NCBI RefSeq assembly: GCF_032854445.1
Contig: NC_088305.1
Coordinates: 31,213,645 to 31,277,644 of the forward strand
Direction: 5' to 3'
Source of the DNA: Liolophura sinensis
Taxonomy: Eukaryota > Mollusca > Polyplacophora > Chitonida > Chitonidae
Length of the DNA: 64,000 bases
The translations under genes were made by a program, and so were the position numbers. Shown here piece after piece: positions 45,080 through 59,030 of the stretch (position 1 is its first letter; each line of letters begins with the position of its first letter). The notes below the pieces were generated by a model. The model was given only the letters and a program-made list of their open reading frames with translations. It made no database searches and had not been told where the DNA came from.

Positions 45080-48000
45080 AAGCATTCCAATCTCGAACAG
45101 TGCGAAGGAAAAATGAATCCTGAACTGTTCATTAGAAACATCAGAGTTATTATGTTCTCGGTAATAGTATACATTTGTGTGGCGAATCGACTAATGCTGT
45201 CTGATGTCTCAGTGATTGACAGAAATCCGCAATGGTATGCATATTACCATTTAATACCTCATCATGTCGAGGTTCATTCTCAGTACTAGCCATTATAGCG
45301 GAAAGCAAGTTCCTTAATGTTTTAACTATCAACACAGCATAAACAAATTTCAAAGTTGTTGCCATAAATTTGGCCACAATATTGTTTTAGCTATACACTG
45401 ACCATAACGTATTGCCAAGATATACATGCACATATCCGATGGATTATCGTGTACTGCCAAAGGTAATGTATTACCTTACGGTTATAGAGTACAATGACTA
45501 TTATACCTACATTACTTCCATTGTGATATCTAATTCACCAAGCGTCAAGATTTTGTTGCGTTGAGTATGTTAATGACGTCTTTAGATTTGGGCTGAGCGC
45601 AGTAGTACTGGATTACAATCTGATAATGTAGATTAAACTCTCTACTGGCATAATAAGACTCGAAAAGTTGCAACAATTGCAATTTCGTCGCTTACGTAAG
45701 ACCATTTGCCTAATCGATCACTATTACACTATTGATCTGCCACAACATTGTTTGTTACCGATTTGGTGATCTAAACGAATTGCCAAGATATACGCCATGT
45801 ACTGCGAAACGGTTTTAAGACATAAAGCAAATTATGCAGAAAATACCTCCAGTGGGATATTCAGTTAAAGTAGTGTCAAGTTATTATTTTGTTGAGCATA
45901 TGACTGGGGTGTTTAGAGATGGTCTGTATCGGGTAGTGCTGAGTTACAATTTTACATTATAAGTTAATCTTTCTACTGATCATGCTGGTAAAATAAGACT
46001 TTCACGGCTAACGACCGCTCTCTTACGTTCACGCCCTCTGACTGCTCCCCATACCCCAGTCCTGTGTATTATTTTCAACTGTACAGAATGGTGACTAGCA
46101 AATACTAGTACAAGTCTAACCAACTGTACTTGGGTACGGTACAGTGATTTACGCACCTCGTAACTCTTGTGGATCACAGACAGGTGCGCAGATTTCTTTG
46201 GTGTGACACCACAGATACCTTTGATATACCATTCCATGAAATAGTTCCCGCGACGAATTATTGATACATTAAACATGGGTAAAAGACTTTTAACCATGGC
46301 CGGATTAAATGCGAGCTTTATTGGAGAGAAGAGCGTCAGAAATTGTCAGGTCATTACCGTTTTAAACAGGTTAGCGTGAAGATTTGGTGGCTGTAACAAG
46401 CTTTTCCGATCATAACCTGTCACGTGACTACTAGCCACCGTCGGCGAGAATCTCGTGAAATTTCATTAGAATCCCGTTATCAGAAAGGAAGGCGAGGGGT
46501 GGCTTCTAAAGTTATATGATAAAAACCTCGACAGACAAGCGCTTTTAGCCTAATGCGATTGGCACCTCTGGGTATTTGATGGTAATAGGAATGAAATGCA
46601 CCTGTATACAGCGACAAAATGGGCAGGAAAATGGGGAAATTAAACAAATCAAGTGAGCAGTGAATAGAGAAATGGTAACTCAGAGTGAAAATCACGATTT
46701 GTAATTAGTCATTATTGTCATCCCATTATAATTGAATATATTTAATTCCCATTTAAATAAATCCCATATTTGCTATCGTATCGATTTGCAGATATACCCG
46801 GATGTACTACAGATTCGAAGATGACATTTGAACAGCCTCATTCTGCCCTGTATTCAGAACAAGTAGGAATACCAGATGGGTTAGGATTTTGACTTTATAC
46901 CCGCCCAAAGAAAAAAATTCTAACGTTTTTATAAGAGAAATGTTTCTGATAACTAACATTTTGTGATGAACAAAACACCTTCGCCCATTCCTTGTCAACA
47001 CAAACATACATATATTTTACAGCCATAAAAGTAAATCTCATAATATATAAGGCAGACATTTCACGTCGTGCTTATTCATTCCTTTTGTGTACACGACTGG
47101 CTGATGGTTGATGACGAGCATACCAAGGTCTGAGAAGACTATACCTGTATTGCTTTTAATAGTTCGGCCGTACCCTCAAGTAAGGAAAATTGACGGTACC
47201 TGACACAGGGCGTTGGATTGTTTCAATCACAGACTGACTCACATATTGTTAAAAATCTGCTTGCACCAAAACCTACCTGAAGGAAATTGACAAAAACACG
47301 GAACCAGTGACACTGTCGTCTAGACGGGCTTTCACAAGGACAGACTACTTGGCTACTTCCCATCATGACGCAAAAGTTGATTCCACTGGATACGTTTTCA
47401 GGGATACATGTAGAACTATTGCGGGAACTACGTCTTCCTGTCTTCATCTGACGAGGGATAAGTCAGTGATCAAACTTTGTGCACATGCAATTGACATCCA
47501 GTTTGATTTCGTCCTGACTTACCTCAGTCTGTGCCAGTTCTTGTGAAAGTTTATTTTAATATTTACAAAGCTTTACTTTAGAATTGTTAAAAGGAAAGTT
47601 AACTTGTATCTCCGAGAAATAGACGTAGTGAGATTTGTCAGTCGTTGTAATGAGTCACTTCAATAAACTGAGTAAAACAGTGTCACTTGTTCGAATCCAG
47701 CTCTCACTGTTTTGACTACGGGTTTAAATCCGGAGATTTGTCAGTTATCTGGAAAGGTAGTTAGTTTCTTCGGGTGCCTCCATCCTCTATAAAGCTGACT
47801 GCCGTCATTGAAATGAAAAGGCCTTGAACTCGCCCGAGGTCTTAAACATTTTTATACCGTCCAAATATGTGCAGTTTTGTTGCATTCTTATTCGTTCATA
47901 AATGCCGAATTTGCATTTGGATTTATTTTTAACATGCCATCCGCGCGTTTCTTGGACTTCATATTTCAGTATCAGCAGGTTATGCCGGGTAGTTTATGAA

Positions 48001-51000
48001 GATGAAGATTTCCAAGGATTTCTACTTTGATGTTATCCAATATGACCACCAAACAATGTGTCTAAGACAAACTTTTTTAGCCCATTCGTTTAAGACAGCA
48101 AGTGGATTCAGTGCCCTGAAACATTTTTTTAGTTATTTGATTGTCTTTACGCCCTTCTCAAGAATATATACACCGAAAGAATATCAACGTTATACTTCTG
48201 ATTACACAATCCAATATCATTTCCCAGACCACGTGACTTACATTATTATGTTTTATCTCCTGACATAACTTTTACCAACAATTACAGATTCCAAGATGTA
48301 GGATAGAGGCTCGGCAAAGAGAATAATAATAAGGATAGCAAAGACAACAGAGTTTTAAAAGTAATACTGCTTAATATCATCTAGAGTTGATAGGTTTATG
48401 TGTAAGAAGACATGCACAGTTAGTTAATGGAGTTAGTCACCAAAACAGTGAAAATGGAACATTATGACAAGCTTTCAATCGTTGAAATTGACAGCATGTG
48501 GCAATTAAACCTGATTCCGGGCGTTCAGGCCAGTAGCCGCCGTAAAACTAAGATGTTACAAGGAGAGCGCCTGAACAACGCCATGGTCACTCATGTCCTC
48601 CATGAGGACATAGGGTAAAGAAAGCTTACATTCGCCTCATGAAGATTAAAGATCACAGAAAGGTAGATCTGCACTCGAATTCCACACATGACGTCACCTG
48701 CCATATTATATTCGGGCCATACGTGAGGCATACAAGACAAGAAACCCTTTTTAAGGTAAACGTAAAAAACCCGATTACACGTGATAATGATATTTCGACG
48801 CAGACATATTTAATGAAATATACAGAGAGCTGTGAAAAGGCATGTGTTTCCCGAGGCAACGAGCTGTTTAGCAGGTCACGTGGGTCGTGACGAGAGCGGA
48901 TAAAATCGATACTAACAAGATCAAAGCTTTTAAGCAATTATTACAAAATAGTTTTAAAGAAATGCATTTTGTGGACACTTTTAAGAGAAATAGTTATGTT
49001 TGCCATAGAAGATATATTAGTAACGCATTCCATTGTATTTGTGAAAAAAAGACGTGCAGCATTGAGATATACTAAATGGTAATTCGTAATAAGTGTTCAT
49101 CTAGCTGACGAGTTTCAACCGTCAATTACCTTAATACAGTAATCTAGAACACATTCCACACCATATTTTTCACAATATACCCCTTGGCTCGCGTCAACAG
49201 GATACACAACGGCAAAGCTGACAACAGTCCCGTTTAGAACCGTTGGTGTTATTACCCTTACTGAGTATCCAATGCACGATCATCGTAGCAGACATTGGTC
49301 TGATTTGCTGGATCAAGCTCTTATCAAAGTTCACCTCACAGAAACAAAGGGAACCCAATCAATAAATACACCCTCCTGTTTGATTAGTAACACAGACAGG
49401 CAACCAGTCGATACCTTCCTCACAAGATGCGTTCCGGGCGCAGTTATTACCATCCCACTTCTGATACCAGAGCGAGTTGAATACACACTCGTAACACTTA
49501 ACCTGTATATCTGTCTAAAATTGAGACTATTCTTCCAGTCATAGACGATGTAGGGCCGGTATGATACTTGTGCCGGATATAAAGAATGTAAATTACTTCC
49601 CTGACAAAATATGTTTGTACTTCAGTTTACCAAAGACCCATCTTGTGTACCTAAAAAACTCCTAAAAAGCCAGTGTTGATGATTGGTTTGGTAGTGATAG
49701 TTTATAGATGCTTACAGGGCAGATTGTACAAGGTGGAGTGATTTGCTTCAGGGCGGAGTCCACTTTCTTTGCCCTAACTGGGAACACCTCACGATGGCTT
49801 TCTCATCTCTGAGCACCGGTAATTTGTCACTGAAAAAAATATAAAATTCATTAACATGTACCTCAGAAGCCTTCTTACTTCAAGCTGCACGTGACATGTA
49901 GATGAATGCATATATGCTTGTACATCAATAGTTTTGCAGGATTTAACTCCACAAACTTCCCACATTTTCATGCTCATTCTGTTGCCATGCACACATATCA
50001 TTAATATTACCCCTAAATACTTCAAAGTGACAATGGCATTAGGCTTGCAACATCTTGCCCTCGGATTTTTCAACTGTTCGCCTTTACAGGTCGGGATGAT
50101 ATTTCACGAGATTCTCGTCGACGATTGTTAGAAATCGGGTGTTGAGCAATGACCAGGAAAGCTTGTTACGGCCGCCAAATCTTCAAGGTAACCGGCTTAA
50201 AGGGTAAGGACCTGACAATTTCGGACGCTCATCTCTCCATTAAAGCCTGAGTTTAAAACATTCATCGGTACAAGTCTATCACCGGAATTTCAATTATCAA
50301 TATTTTTCTCGACTACAATACAATGGAAGGTGATTATCTCATGGGAACAATTCAAAGTGATGAGATGTTAACACTATCTCAAGTGTCGTCGTCTGCGGTA
50401 TAAGCCATAGAAATTTACACAAGTCATTGTAGGGAAAGGTGTCATGTTTACATGTCTTGGCTGAAACCAGTAATTTGTATTCGAATATTAAACTTATCCT
50501 AGAATCCAAAAGTTCAGCTGTTTTCATGCTCAGGTGTGTATACCAGAAGTTCAATTTGGTGGACTTTTGGTTTTCAGCTTTGTTGAAAAGGACTTGGTAC
50601 GGTAAGGTGGAGAATCGGCCTCAGACAGGTACGATGAGAAGGTGCAAGCTTCAAAATCCCAGTACAATTCTGTAAATTTTCAAATCGAAGCATAAAACTT
50701 GATCAAGCCACCCATAAAACTTATATAGTCATAAAAGAAATGATTTCTTAATTCACCCTCGATCAAAAACGCCAATTTTTCGTTAAAACGAGGCACCATG
50801 TTCTTAGTTTACAGTATGAAGATCAACGTTAACCAGAAAAACATTTCTATTGAAACTTTCATATGTGTATTTTTAGGTGCTGTCAAAGTATAGTTTTGGT
50901 TAACGTTTGTCTTCCTGTGTAAAACATAAACTTTATAATGTGATCAGTTTTGTCATATTTTGGCAAGTTTAAAATCTAAATTTCTGCCATAGTCGGTCAG

Positions 51001-51465
51001 GTATCCATCCATAGAACAATGAACAAACGTAGTCGCTGTGGAGAACAGGTTGCATCTCTATTAAAAGTTTGAATCTTTGTGGTTCTGTTTTCTTTCTTTG
51101 GAACCATACTTTTGTTTAAGTCAGACATTGGCCTTTTAGAAATGATAACTGCTAAGATATGGTGTTACGTAACGTGTGACAACCGTATAGAAACCATACG
51201 TGAATCCTTGTCAGCACATGCGCCGGGGTTGTCTAGCTGTCATTAATATTAACATGCGGAGCGGAAGTATAAGTGAAAGTTACATTTGTTATATATTTTT
51301 TATTTGATTGGTGCATAGCTCAAGGATTTTTCCGAAAGTTACATTTGTGGTGCATTGATTTTCCCACCCCATAGTGTCCAATGCAAAAAAGATATTTCAG
51401 TGTGACTGAAGTAGGATACCATTTTTCGATTTTTTGGACAAAAACATGGCTTCAGTGCTTGTTTG

Positions 51466-51843
51466 GAGTAAGTGAGTGATTAACTGCTAAGGTTTACCGT
51501 CGTACTTAACAATTTTTCAGTCATATAACGACGAAGGAGTCCTTGGAGTACATGAATATGTAACGTGCCTCCTTGTAGCTGGACGAATTTCCACAACTCT
51601 TTTCTCTAAATGCTGCTTTACTGAGACGACTTACCCGAAGGCAAGCTAGGCGCCCCACCCGAACTATTATACTGACACGGGTCAACCGAGTCGTTGCACT
51701 GTCCCCTTAACGCAGAACGCCAAGCGAGGAACCTACATCTTCCTCTTTAAAGGTCTTAGGAGGTGTGACGCCGACCCAGTACTGACTCTGGATTACCGCT
51801 CCCAAAGCAGGCGCTTTACCAACTGAGCCATCGGGACCGATGC
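51466..51843 (-). mobile_element. SINE family 2, near full-length copy
   Basis: Read on the minus strand: tRNA-like head GATGGCTCAGTTGGTAAAGC, then AAAGAGGAAGATGTAGGTTC, CTCGCTTGGCGTTCTGC, GGTTGACCCGTGTCAGTATA, AAGGAGGCACGTTACATATT and the tail module ATATGACTGAAAAATTGTTA. It lies in the copy-2-specific insertion. Confidence 0.88.
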
Positions 51844-51885
51844 TTGTTTGGAGCTTTATAGGTAGCATGCCTGTCATATAATAGG

Positions 51886-52160
51886 AAAAGAGCGAGTGAG
51901 TGAGTACTTGGGGTTTAACGTCTTACTCAACAATTTTTCAGTCATATGACGACAAATGTATGTAATGTGCCTCCTTGTTGCAGAACGGATTTCACCCAGT
52001 GCTGCTTCACTGAGACGCCTTACCGAAGGCAAGTAATCCGCCCCCGCCCGAGCCATTATATTGACACGGGTCAACTATCCCCTTCATGTTGAATGCCAAG
52101 CGAGGAAGTTACAACGGTAAGTTTCTTGCCTTACCGTACCAGGCCCTTTGACTCTGGGTT
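51886..52160 (-). mobile_element. SINE family 2, second copy in tandem orientation
   Basis: The plus strand starts GAGTGAGTGAGTACTTGGGG then CAACAATTTTTCAGTCATAT and continues through the family body to GCCAAGCGAGGAAGTTACAA. The head is missing or decayed. Confidence 0.85.
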
Positions 52161-52674
52161 AAGTCTGGGATGCCATATCACATCCCTCGTTAACCGTAGA
52201 GCAGTAAATGTAAATTTTGATCAGCTTTGCCCAGCCAAATCCTGGACTGAAACTATACAAGCTGATGCCATCGCATCAGCTTAACTCTCTTTGCAGAACG
52301 GGGTAGAGAATGAGAGGGTGTCCCGTGAAGGGCGTCCCGTGAAGGGCGCCCGTTGGATATTGTTTGCTTTTGTCAAGATGTTATAATGACGATTTATACT
52401 GTATACTTTAGCACTGAGCCAACAGCAAACAGAAAAGATTTTCTCGCATGTCGTTTGTTTTGAAAAATGCGGATGAGTACATTGAGAAGAAAAAGGAAGA
52501 CTACAGCACGTGACAAATTCAAATACAACCAGTCATGAAAGACAATCCTTCGATATAGTAAAGAGATTAACGTTTAACAGTTGTTTGCTATAGTTGATAA
52601 TTGATGAGTACATCATTATGTAACTCAACCCGTACTCAGGTATTCCATTATATTTCCTTTTGCTTCTAACATCA

Positions 52675-52985
52675 TCCCTAAATTATTTATGGAAAGTGGA
52701 ACTCGTTATGATCATATAATAAATTATCATGTATCTGTCGTTTCTCTTCCTGATTAAGGCTTTTATGTTGACTGATGATGATCATCATTTTATGATCACT
52801 GATCGACGAGCCAGGCAAATATTATACTATAACCAATAACAAAGTTAGACAGCCGCTTCTGCTGAACACCAGGCCGGAAATGGAACCTGCTTTCACCGGA
52901 AATGGAATTAGTGGACATAAAACTGGTGTATAATGATGGACAAATTGCTAGTAAATATACTTTTATTTTCCTTTTATTACACTTT
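52675..52985 (+). promoter_or_regulatory. Conserved non-coding core, copy 2 (candidate regulatory element)
   Basis: Counterpart of 39290-39600. CCAAT at 52833-52837; CCGGAA at 52874 and again at 52896, 22 bp apart as in the other two copies. No preserved reading frame. Confidence 0.5.
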
Positions 52986-53776
52986 AACGTCCGTTTAAAC
53001 TAATTATGGAAGTGAGACGAGACAACGTCTGAGGAACGGGAATAATGTGCCCGGAAGTCACCAGAAGATGTGTTCTTATGGACTTCTCAGGTCTTCTTTA
53101 CACGATAGATTATTGACTGGTATACAGTCATCTATAATGTACCTGACAAAGGCAATGTGCACTTTGTTGTCATGTTGAGATTCCAACGTTCTAGCCATTA
53201 ATTATTATGTCTTTGTCTGTGATGAAGGTGATATTAGAACAGGAGCGTCCCCTATCGTGTTAATACGAATAAAACACGATGAAAGAGGGAAAGCCCTGCA
53301 GATCTGATGAAAGTATCGACGTTGTAAAGAAACTGTTGTGAATGCCATTTGACATTATACAAGACTCAAGCGAATGGGGAGTATTGACAGTTGACATCAT
53401 TGATATACCACAATGATAACTTAAATCAATAGTCTATCGTTTTCTTTTGATCATTTATACTGTTTTCAGATTTTCAGCCGGCATTTTTGTTTTATCGTAT
53501 TTACCGTCCTATGATCATGTGAGCAAAGTGTATACAGACACACCTTATTGGTTCGGTAATTATAAATTGTCTTTGATGGTTTCCTTTGATCGGTCGTTGA
53601 TCATGACTACTGTTACATGTATTACTGGCCAGCCACCCTTACAGATCATTATCTTGTCGCCCATCATATATGATACATTTCGCGGAACTTGTTTACTTTG
53701 TTGTACCTGAACGGTTGATGTTCAGCATATATACACAACTACAGCCTAGCTAGTTTATTTATTTAACTTGCGAATC

Positions 53777-53899
53777 CCCTTACACTATGGTTTCCAGGAG
53801 AATCAAGTAAAACCATCCCCTTACACTATGGTTTCTAGGAGAATCAAGTAAAACCATCCCCTTACACTATGGTTTCCAGGAGAATCAAGTAAAGCCATA
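53777..53899. repeat. 41-bp repeat, three copies, private to duplication copy 2
   Basis: Unit CCCCTTACACTATGGTTTCC then AGGAGAATCAAGTAAAACCA. Copy 1 has a single version (from about 40423), so expansion followed duplication. Confidence 0.9.
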
Positions 53900-54660
53900 T
53901 AGTGACGATAATAGCAATTTGTTGGACTTCCCTGACCTGGAATTACCCGGCACTCCAATTGCTGTGTAGTTGTCACATTTAACAAATACCGGACACATTG
54001 CTGGTGCAATTAAAGTATACACCTCGTAAAAACATGGCTTGGCTTAATTGTTCATGGACAACGAGATATACCGTGACAAAATGGCATTTTGTTTGTTCTA
54101 AATCTTCACCGTGTTGGAACCTGCCATCGATTTTGCGCTGAATGATCTGGAATACAGAGAATACAACGTCACACTTCATACAGAGCTTTAAGAGATACAA
54201 CAATACAGCCATGTATACAACTTTACAACATGTCTTTTCACACTATTTTAGAGCAAGGAATGTTACCGTCTATACAGATTTAAGAACAGCAATTAAACAT
54301 TTAAATTTAGAGTATTGTTGGACATTAGTTAGACACAGACTTGAAGAAAATAAGAGTACAGCTCGAAGCAAATAGTAAAAGTTTTTCAGTACTTATTTTC
54401 AGCACCAGCTTTCTGGCGTGGCATTTCAGATTTTTAACTGTAGAGTTAGAGATTTATTTGGACTAACGTTCAGACAGTGGATTTGAGATTTCAAGTCCAA
54501 ACGTCTTGACTCAGATTTTGAGTTTGCAAATAATGATGTGTCTGATGCCAAACGTTAAGTTTTTAATATAAGAAATTTACCAATCCTGAAAAAACCTGTA
54601 AATTTGCCATATAATGTACACAAATCAGTCAGAATCAAGCAAACTGACACTTTTAAAATG

Positions 54661-55235
54661 TTGAATCTATGCGTGGAAACAGACATTCGTATACCAGCCG
54701 TCAACAAGTATGGACGTTCCTGTGTGAAATGTGAGGAATCTGTGCGTGGAAACAGACATTAATATACCAGCCGTCAACAAGTATGGACGTTCCTGTGTGA
54801 AATGTGAGGAATCTGTGCGTGGAACAGACATTCGTATACCAGCCGTCAACCAGTATGGATGGTTCCTGTGTGAAATGTGAGGAATATGTGCGTGGAAACA
54901 GACATTCGTATACCCGCCGTCAACCAGTATGGACGATCCTGTGTGAAATGTGAGGAATATGAGCGTGGAAACAGACATTCGTATACCAGCCGTCAACCAG
55001 TATGGACGTTCCTGTGTGAAATGTTAGGAATATGTTCGTGGAAACAGACATTCGTACACCAGCCGTCAACCAGTATGGACGATCCTGTGTGAAATGTGAG
55101 GAATATGAGCGTGGAAACAGACATTCGTATACCAGCAGTCAACCAGTATGGACGTTCCTGTGTGAAATGTTAGGAATATGTTCGTGGAAACAGACATTCG
55201 TATACCCGCCGTCAACCAATAAGGACGTTCCAGGT
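54661..55235. repeat. 73-bp minisatellite, about eight copies
   Basis: Unit GCGTGGAAACAGACATTCGT then ATACCAGCCGTCAACCAGTA, TGGACGTTCCTGTGTGAAAT and GTGAGGAATATG. The last unit runs into GGTCAATAACCGCAAGGCCA. A solitary unit with the same right flank lies at 31036. Confidence 0.92.
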
Positions 55236-57779
55236 CAATAACCGCAAGGCCAATTCCCCAAAATGACGCATAAAACAAATGATCGAAGTGAAATCAGTAT
55301 TCAAATCGTGCATTACACTAGAATATCAGTTGTTGGTAACAAAATAAAGTTCATAAAACTCAACCCGATGAATGTATAGACCCTAGCCCCGGGTTAAGCG
55401 GAGTTAAACACAGTCATGAAGCAGAGTGCCAGATATTCCATATGTACTTCAGTTTTACTCATTGGAAAACGTAAGAAACTTGGAGTGAAGGCGTTTGATG
55501 GAATAACCATGACATTCCAGCTTTTGCAGTAATAACTTGTGATGTTGGTTAAAATCATCACATAACACAAGGGATCTAACAAATGCTACAAGGCGCTATG
55601 TGCACATGTCATATGCAGGACCTTCGGTATACTGCTATTTAAATAAGGATAATTTACAATGTCAAAATTGAAAATACCTCTCTAGTCGTAAAGTCTGCAA
55701 GAGAGGAAACCGCTTTGGTCTGTGTGCAAATATAGGTCCAGATAAGATGTACCATCTGGGAAGTCTGTGGTTTCCTTTAAATCCAGTGAAGGTGGGTTTA
55801 AAGCCAGCAAACATCAACATACCGTCTAGTGAATAAGAAAGATCGGGTCTGGCGAGAATTACTCCTTACTGGTTTCTGCATATGGTTGTGTTCATGAGAA
55901 CAGTTATAGGTCGGCCGAAGGGGGCACAATCGGAATGCCTGTACACTGTTGATATATAAACATCCCATAAATGTAACCCTTGTATGTGGGAGAACTGAAC
56001 AAGGGTTTGTTGCCTCAGTTTGTTGACGTCAATATAGCGCTGACCGGTTTCATTAAACGCCGAAACAATTAGTGATGAAATTCTATTTATTAAATCCGTG
56101 CGAGGAATCCCAAATAGATATGTCCTGATACGGCATGTATATTAGAGCGTCTAGTTCTTAAATGGGGCGTTCTTAAAAAATCAGGATTTTTAAATATCCA
56201 CATGCAGTTGACGTCTGATTTTTTGCCATTGCACAACAATACTTGTTCCAAAATGACAGTGTTTCTTGTAGTGCTTTGGTTAAGAGAGTTGATTTAAGTT
56301 TGTTGGCACAGCTTTTCGACATTGCAATAAGTGAAATACATGAATTAAATATATCTGTTCAGACACAGCTTTAGAGAGTGGAAGCACAAAAACAGGACAC
56401 CAAGTTATATCACAAACAGTATGGACTCAACTTTAGACTTAATGTTGGACGTTGTTAGACACAGCTGTACAGCACTGAAACATTCCTTTTTAGAAACAGC
56501 TCTTCAGTGTTAAAGGACACACAAGTAGAGATGGATTTCCTGTATGCAATGATACACGTTTAGACATTTGAAGAACACAATAAGACACTTTTGGTCACAA
56601 ATTTATAGTTAGCAGGAAAAAAACTTGTGTACACCTTTAATATAGTCCTGCACAGACACAGGTGTAAAATGATGGCAACGACTCGCCATAACTATGCTTA
56701 ACAGTCGCTATTTTTTGTCGAGTTTGTCTTCATGGTTACCTCTCAGATTCAATGGTGCTAACTTGGAATGACACCCTGAAGCTCATTGCTGAGGTGAAAC
56801 TTAGATAAGTATGTAAATACATTTGAATAATTCATTTGAACTGCTGGGAATAGCATATGTTAAAACAAAATGCAGAAATTATGTTACATTCCAACGATTA
56901 ATTTTACGCTTGTTGACAGTTTTATTGTTTCTGATAACGTAGCATATTGCGTGCAAACTTGCATTAGTAAAGTCAGCCCTAAAAAGAAGTGTATTCAAAG
57001 TTTTGACAATCTTCGAGAAAACATCGACAATGTAATTAATTCATTGAAGCCGTCTCGATCCAGGACATCAAATTTCCCTATTCATAGGGCGATTCACCAT
57101 AAATGCGTTGATATGACCCCTTACAAGTTTGAGGTCTTGAGAGGCATTCTTCAGTTACAATTCATTACAAAAAATGACACCTCTGAAAAAGGCGAACCAT
57201 TTCAGTTTGAAACACTTGACAAAACAAGTAAAACAAATTCACCCTCAGATCTTGTCGTGTGATAAGGCTAGCAAATAACAGTGTTATCATTTTCGCTTCT
57301 CTTTTCTGCTGCAGGCGTTCAGCATTTGAACATCTTTCGGTTAATTAACGAGAGAGTCCAAGAGGCATGGCTTCTTCCGCCGCCGGCAGGCAAGCAGTAT
57401 GCATCTGTGGACGTCAATGTCAGTCTGAAAACACTGTAGAGTGAATTATACCTGTATCTTGGGATCCTTTGATCTTGACAAGACGCTCTCCGTGTTATGG
57501 AGATATGTCAACCTGCCTATAGCAAACTATATAGGCCTCTCATCTCTCGGATACATTAACCATGTGATCACACTTTCTAGAACCAGTTTATGTTGTATCT
57601 GATCCTTGCAAATAGCTAATGGACAAGATGAGAGAAATTAAGCCTTACTTTGCTTTTGGTGAATTTCCTGTGTCAAGATTGGCCTCAAGATACAAGTTTT
57701 CCTGTGTTTAAATGATGTTTTATAATTTGGCCCTAAATATGACAATGATGTGTCCCCTCTGGACAAGCTGACAACAGGT

Positions 57780-57926
57780 GAGGAATGAGGTCATGGGTTC
57801 GAATCCGGCTTTTGTAGGTTCGACTGCAGCATTAAATCTGTTGTTTTTATGTCAGATTTTCGATACCTATTAACTGAACCCATGGCATACAGTGTAAATC
57901 ACCAATCAAGCAGATAAATAAATTTA
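57780..57926 (+). mobile_element. SINE-like element, duplication copy 2
   Basis: B-box-like GTCATGGGTTCGAATCCGGC (a good tRNA B-box, GGTTCGAATCC), a short body, then GTGTAAATCACCAATCAAGC and AGATAAATAAAT. The A-box head is not clear. Confidence 0.6.
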
Positions 57927-59030
57927 TAAATATTTAGGAAAATAATGTTGCGATCGTTACTTCGTGGCATACAGATACTTTCGGTGATATTATCACATCG
58001 GTTTATGGTCCAGGACAATTCATAAAAATGTTCGTCTTATACCATCCAATTAATGTAAAGGGTGACCTGTAAATACCGGTTCAATTAATGATGAATTTCT
58101 ATAAATTCATTCTGTGAGAAATAGTAGTATAGGTAGTAGAAAATTCCGAAGCGAAGAAGTACACAAGTACCTGATGCTTACATCTTCACATGTAAATATG
58201 ACAGAGTCAATTATTTCCCAGCTATACATGCTTAGGGGGAAGAGCTGATAGGGTAGTGTGTACTCCATGTAAGTCTGGCTTAAGAAACCGTGCTGTCTGG
58301 AGGTAATCCACTATTCAACAATAACAGGTCCAAATGTTGCTCATTTGTTAATCGACAACAAGAATTATAGATTATTGAATGAATACGGGCTGATGCAGAC
58401 GACTTCTATTTTACGTGGCGCCGAAGCGTGAACGAGCAATACATCAAATATCAAAATGGAACAGAAAAAAGGATTAAACTTTTGGATTTGTTGGCGATTC
58501 CTGGATATCGCCTGTGGTTTACGTGGACAGGGAACAGCTGTGTGACGCCTGGAGCTCCTTATTTTATTACAACCCCGTCTATTGATATGGCGTTATGATA
58601 GTTCCTGGAAGCCAGAATGAGCTGAGGAAGGTTTCTGTCATTCTCTGTTTAGATACATGGAGAGGCGTACTACTTTCCGCCGCTAAAACAAAAGGCATTT
58701 TACAATAGTGTTCCACTCCTTAGTCATCTATGTGCGAATGTGTTGGTGTTACGTTCACTGAGCGGTACATATAGTATTGATCATCAGAAAAGACAACTGG
58801 AAATCAACACAGGAACGAGGCTGGCGTGACATGTTCAGGTCCTCTGGACAAGATACATAAATACAGTTTTACCCAGGCCACCCGCAGATAGACAACACAG
58901 ACGTCTCCACCTGTAAATGTCATCTTTTTTAAGGGGTTTTCATAAGAAGGATAATTCAGCCAAAGGATAATAAATGCTGGGGAGGCAGTATTTTCTACGC
59001 ACTAGGCTACTTGTTTTAATGTGTAACATA

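Larger units (their letters stand above)
43800..58300. repeat. Segmental duplication, copy 2
   Basis: About 14.5 kb, longer than copy 1 partly because ~2 kb at about 50410-52520 (including two SINE family 2 copies) is extra. The anchor pairs are listed under copy 1. 43.8-47.4 kb aligns poorly with the other copies. No conserved protein gene is seen; the longest open frame (56870-57262, 130 codons) is not preserved in copy 1. Confidence 0.8.

Noticed and set aside
53447-53710. 87-codon frame in copy 2
   Set aside because: Copy 1 has a stop within the aligned part (after VYICTPN), so the frame is not preserved.
54661-55235. Regular repeats considered as a CRISPR-like array
   Set aside because: Units are contiguous 73-bp copies without unique spacers, in a eukaryotic genome.
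56870-57262. 130-codon frame as a gene
   Set aside because: It has no recognised domain, and the homologous stretch in copy 1 is disrupted; kept only as a note under the copy 1 array.
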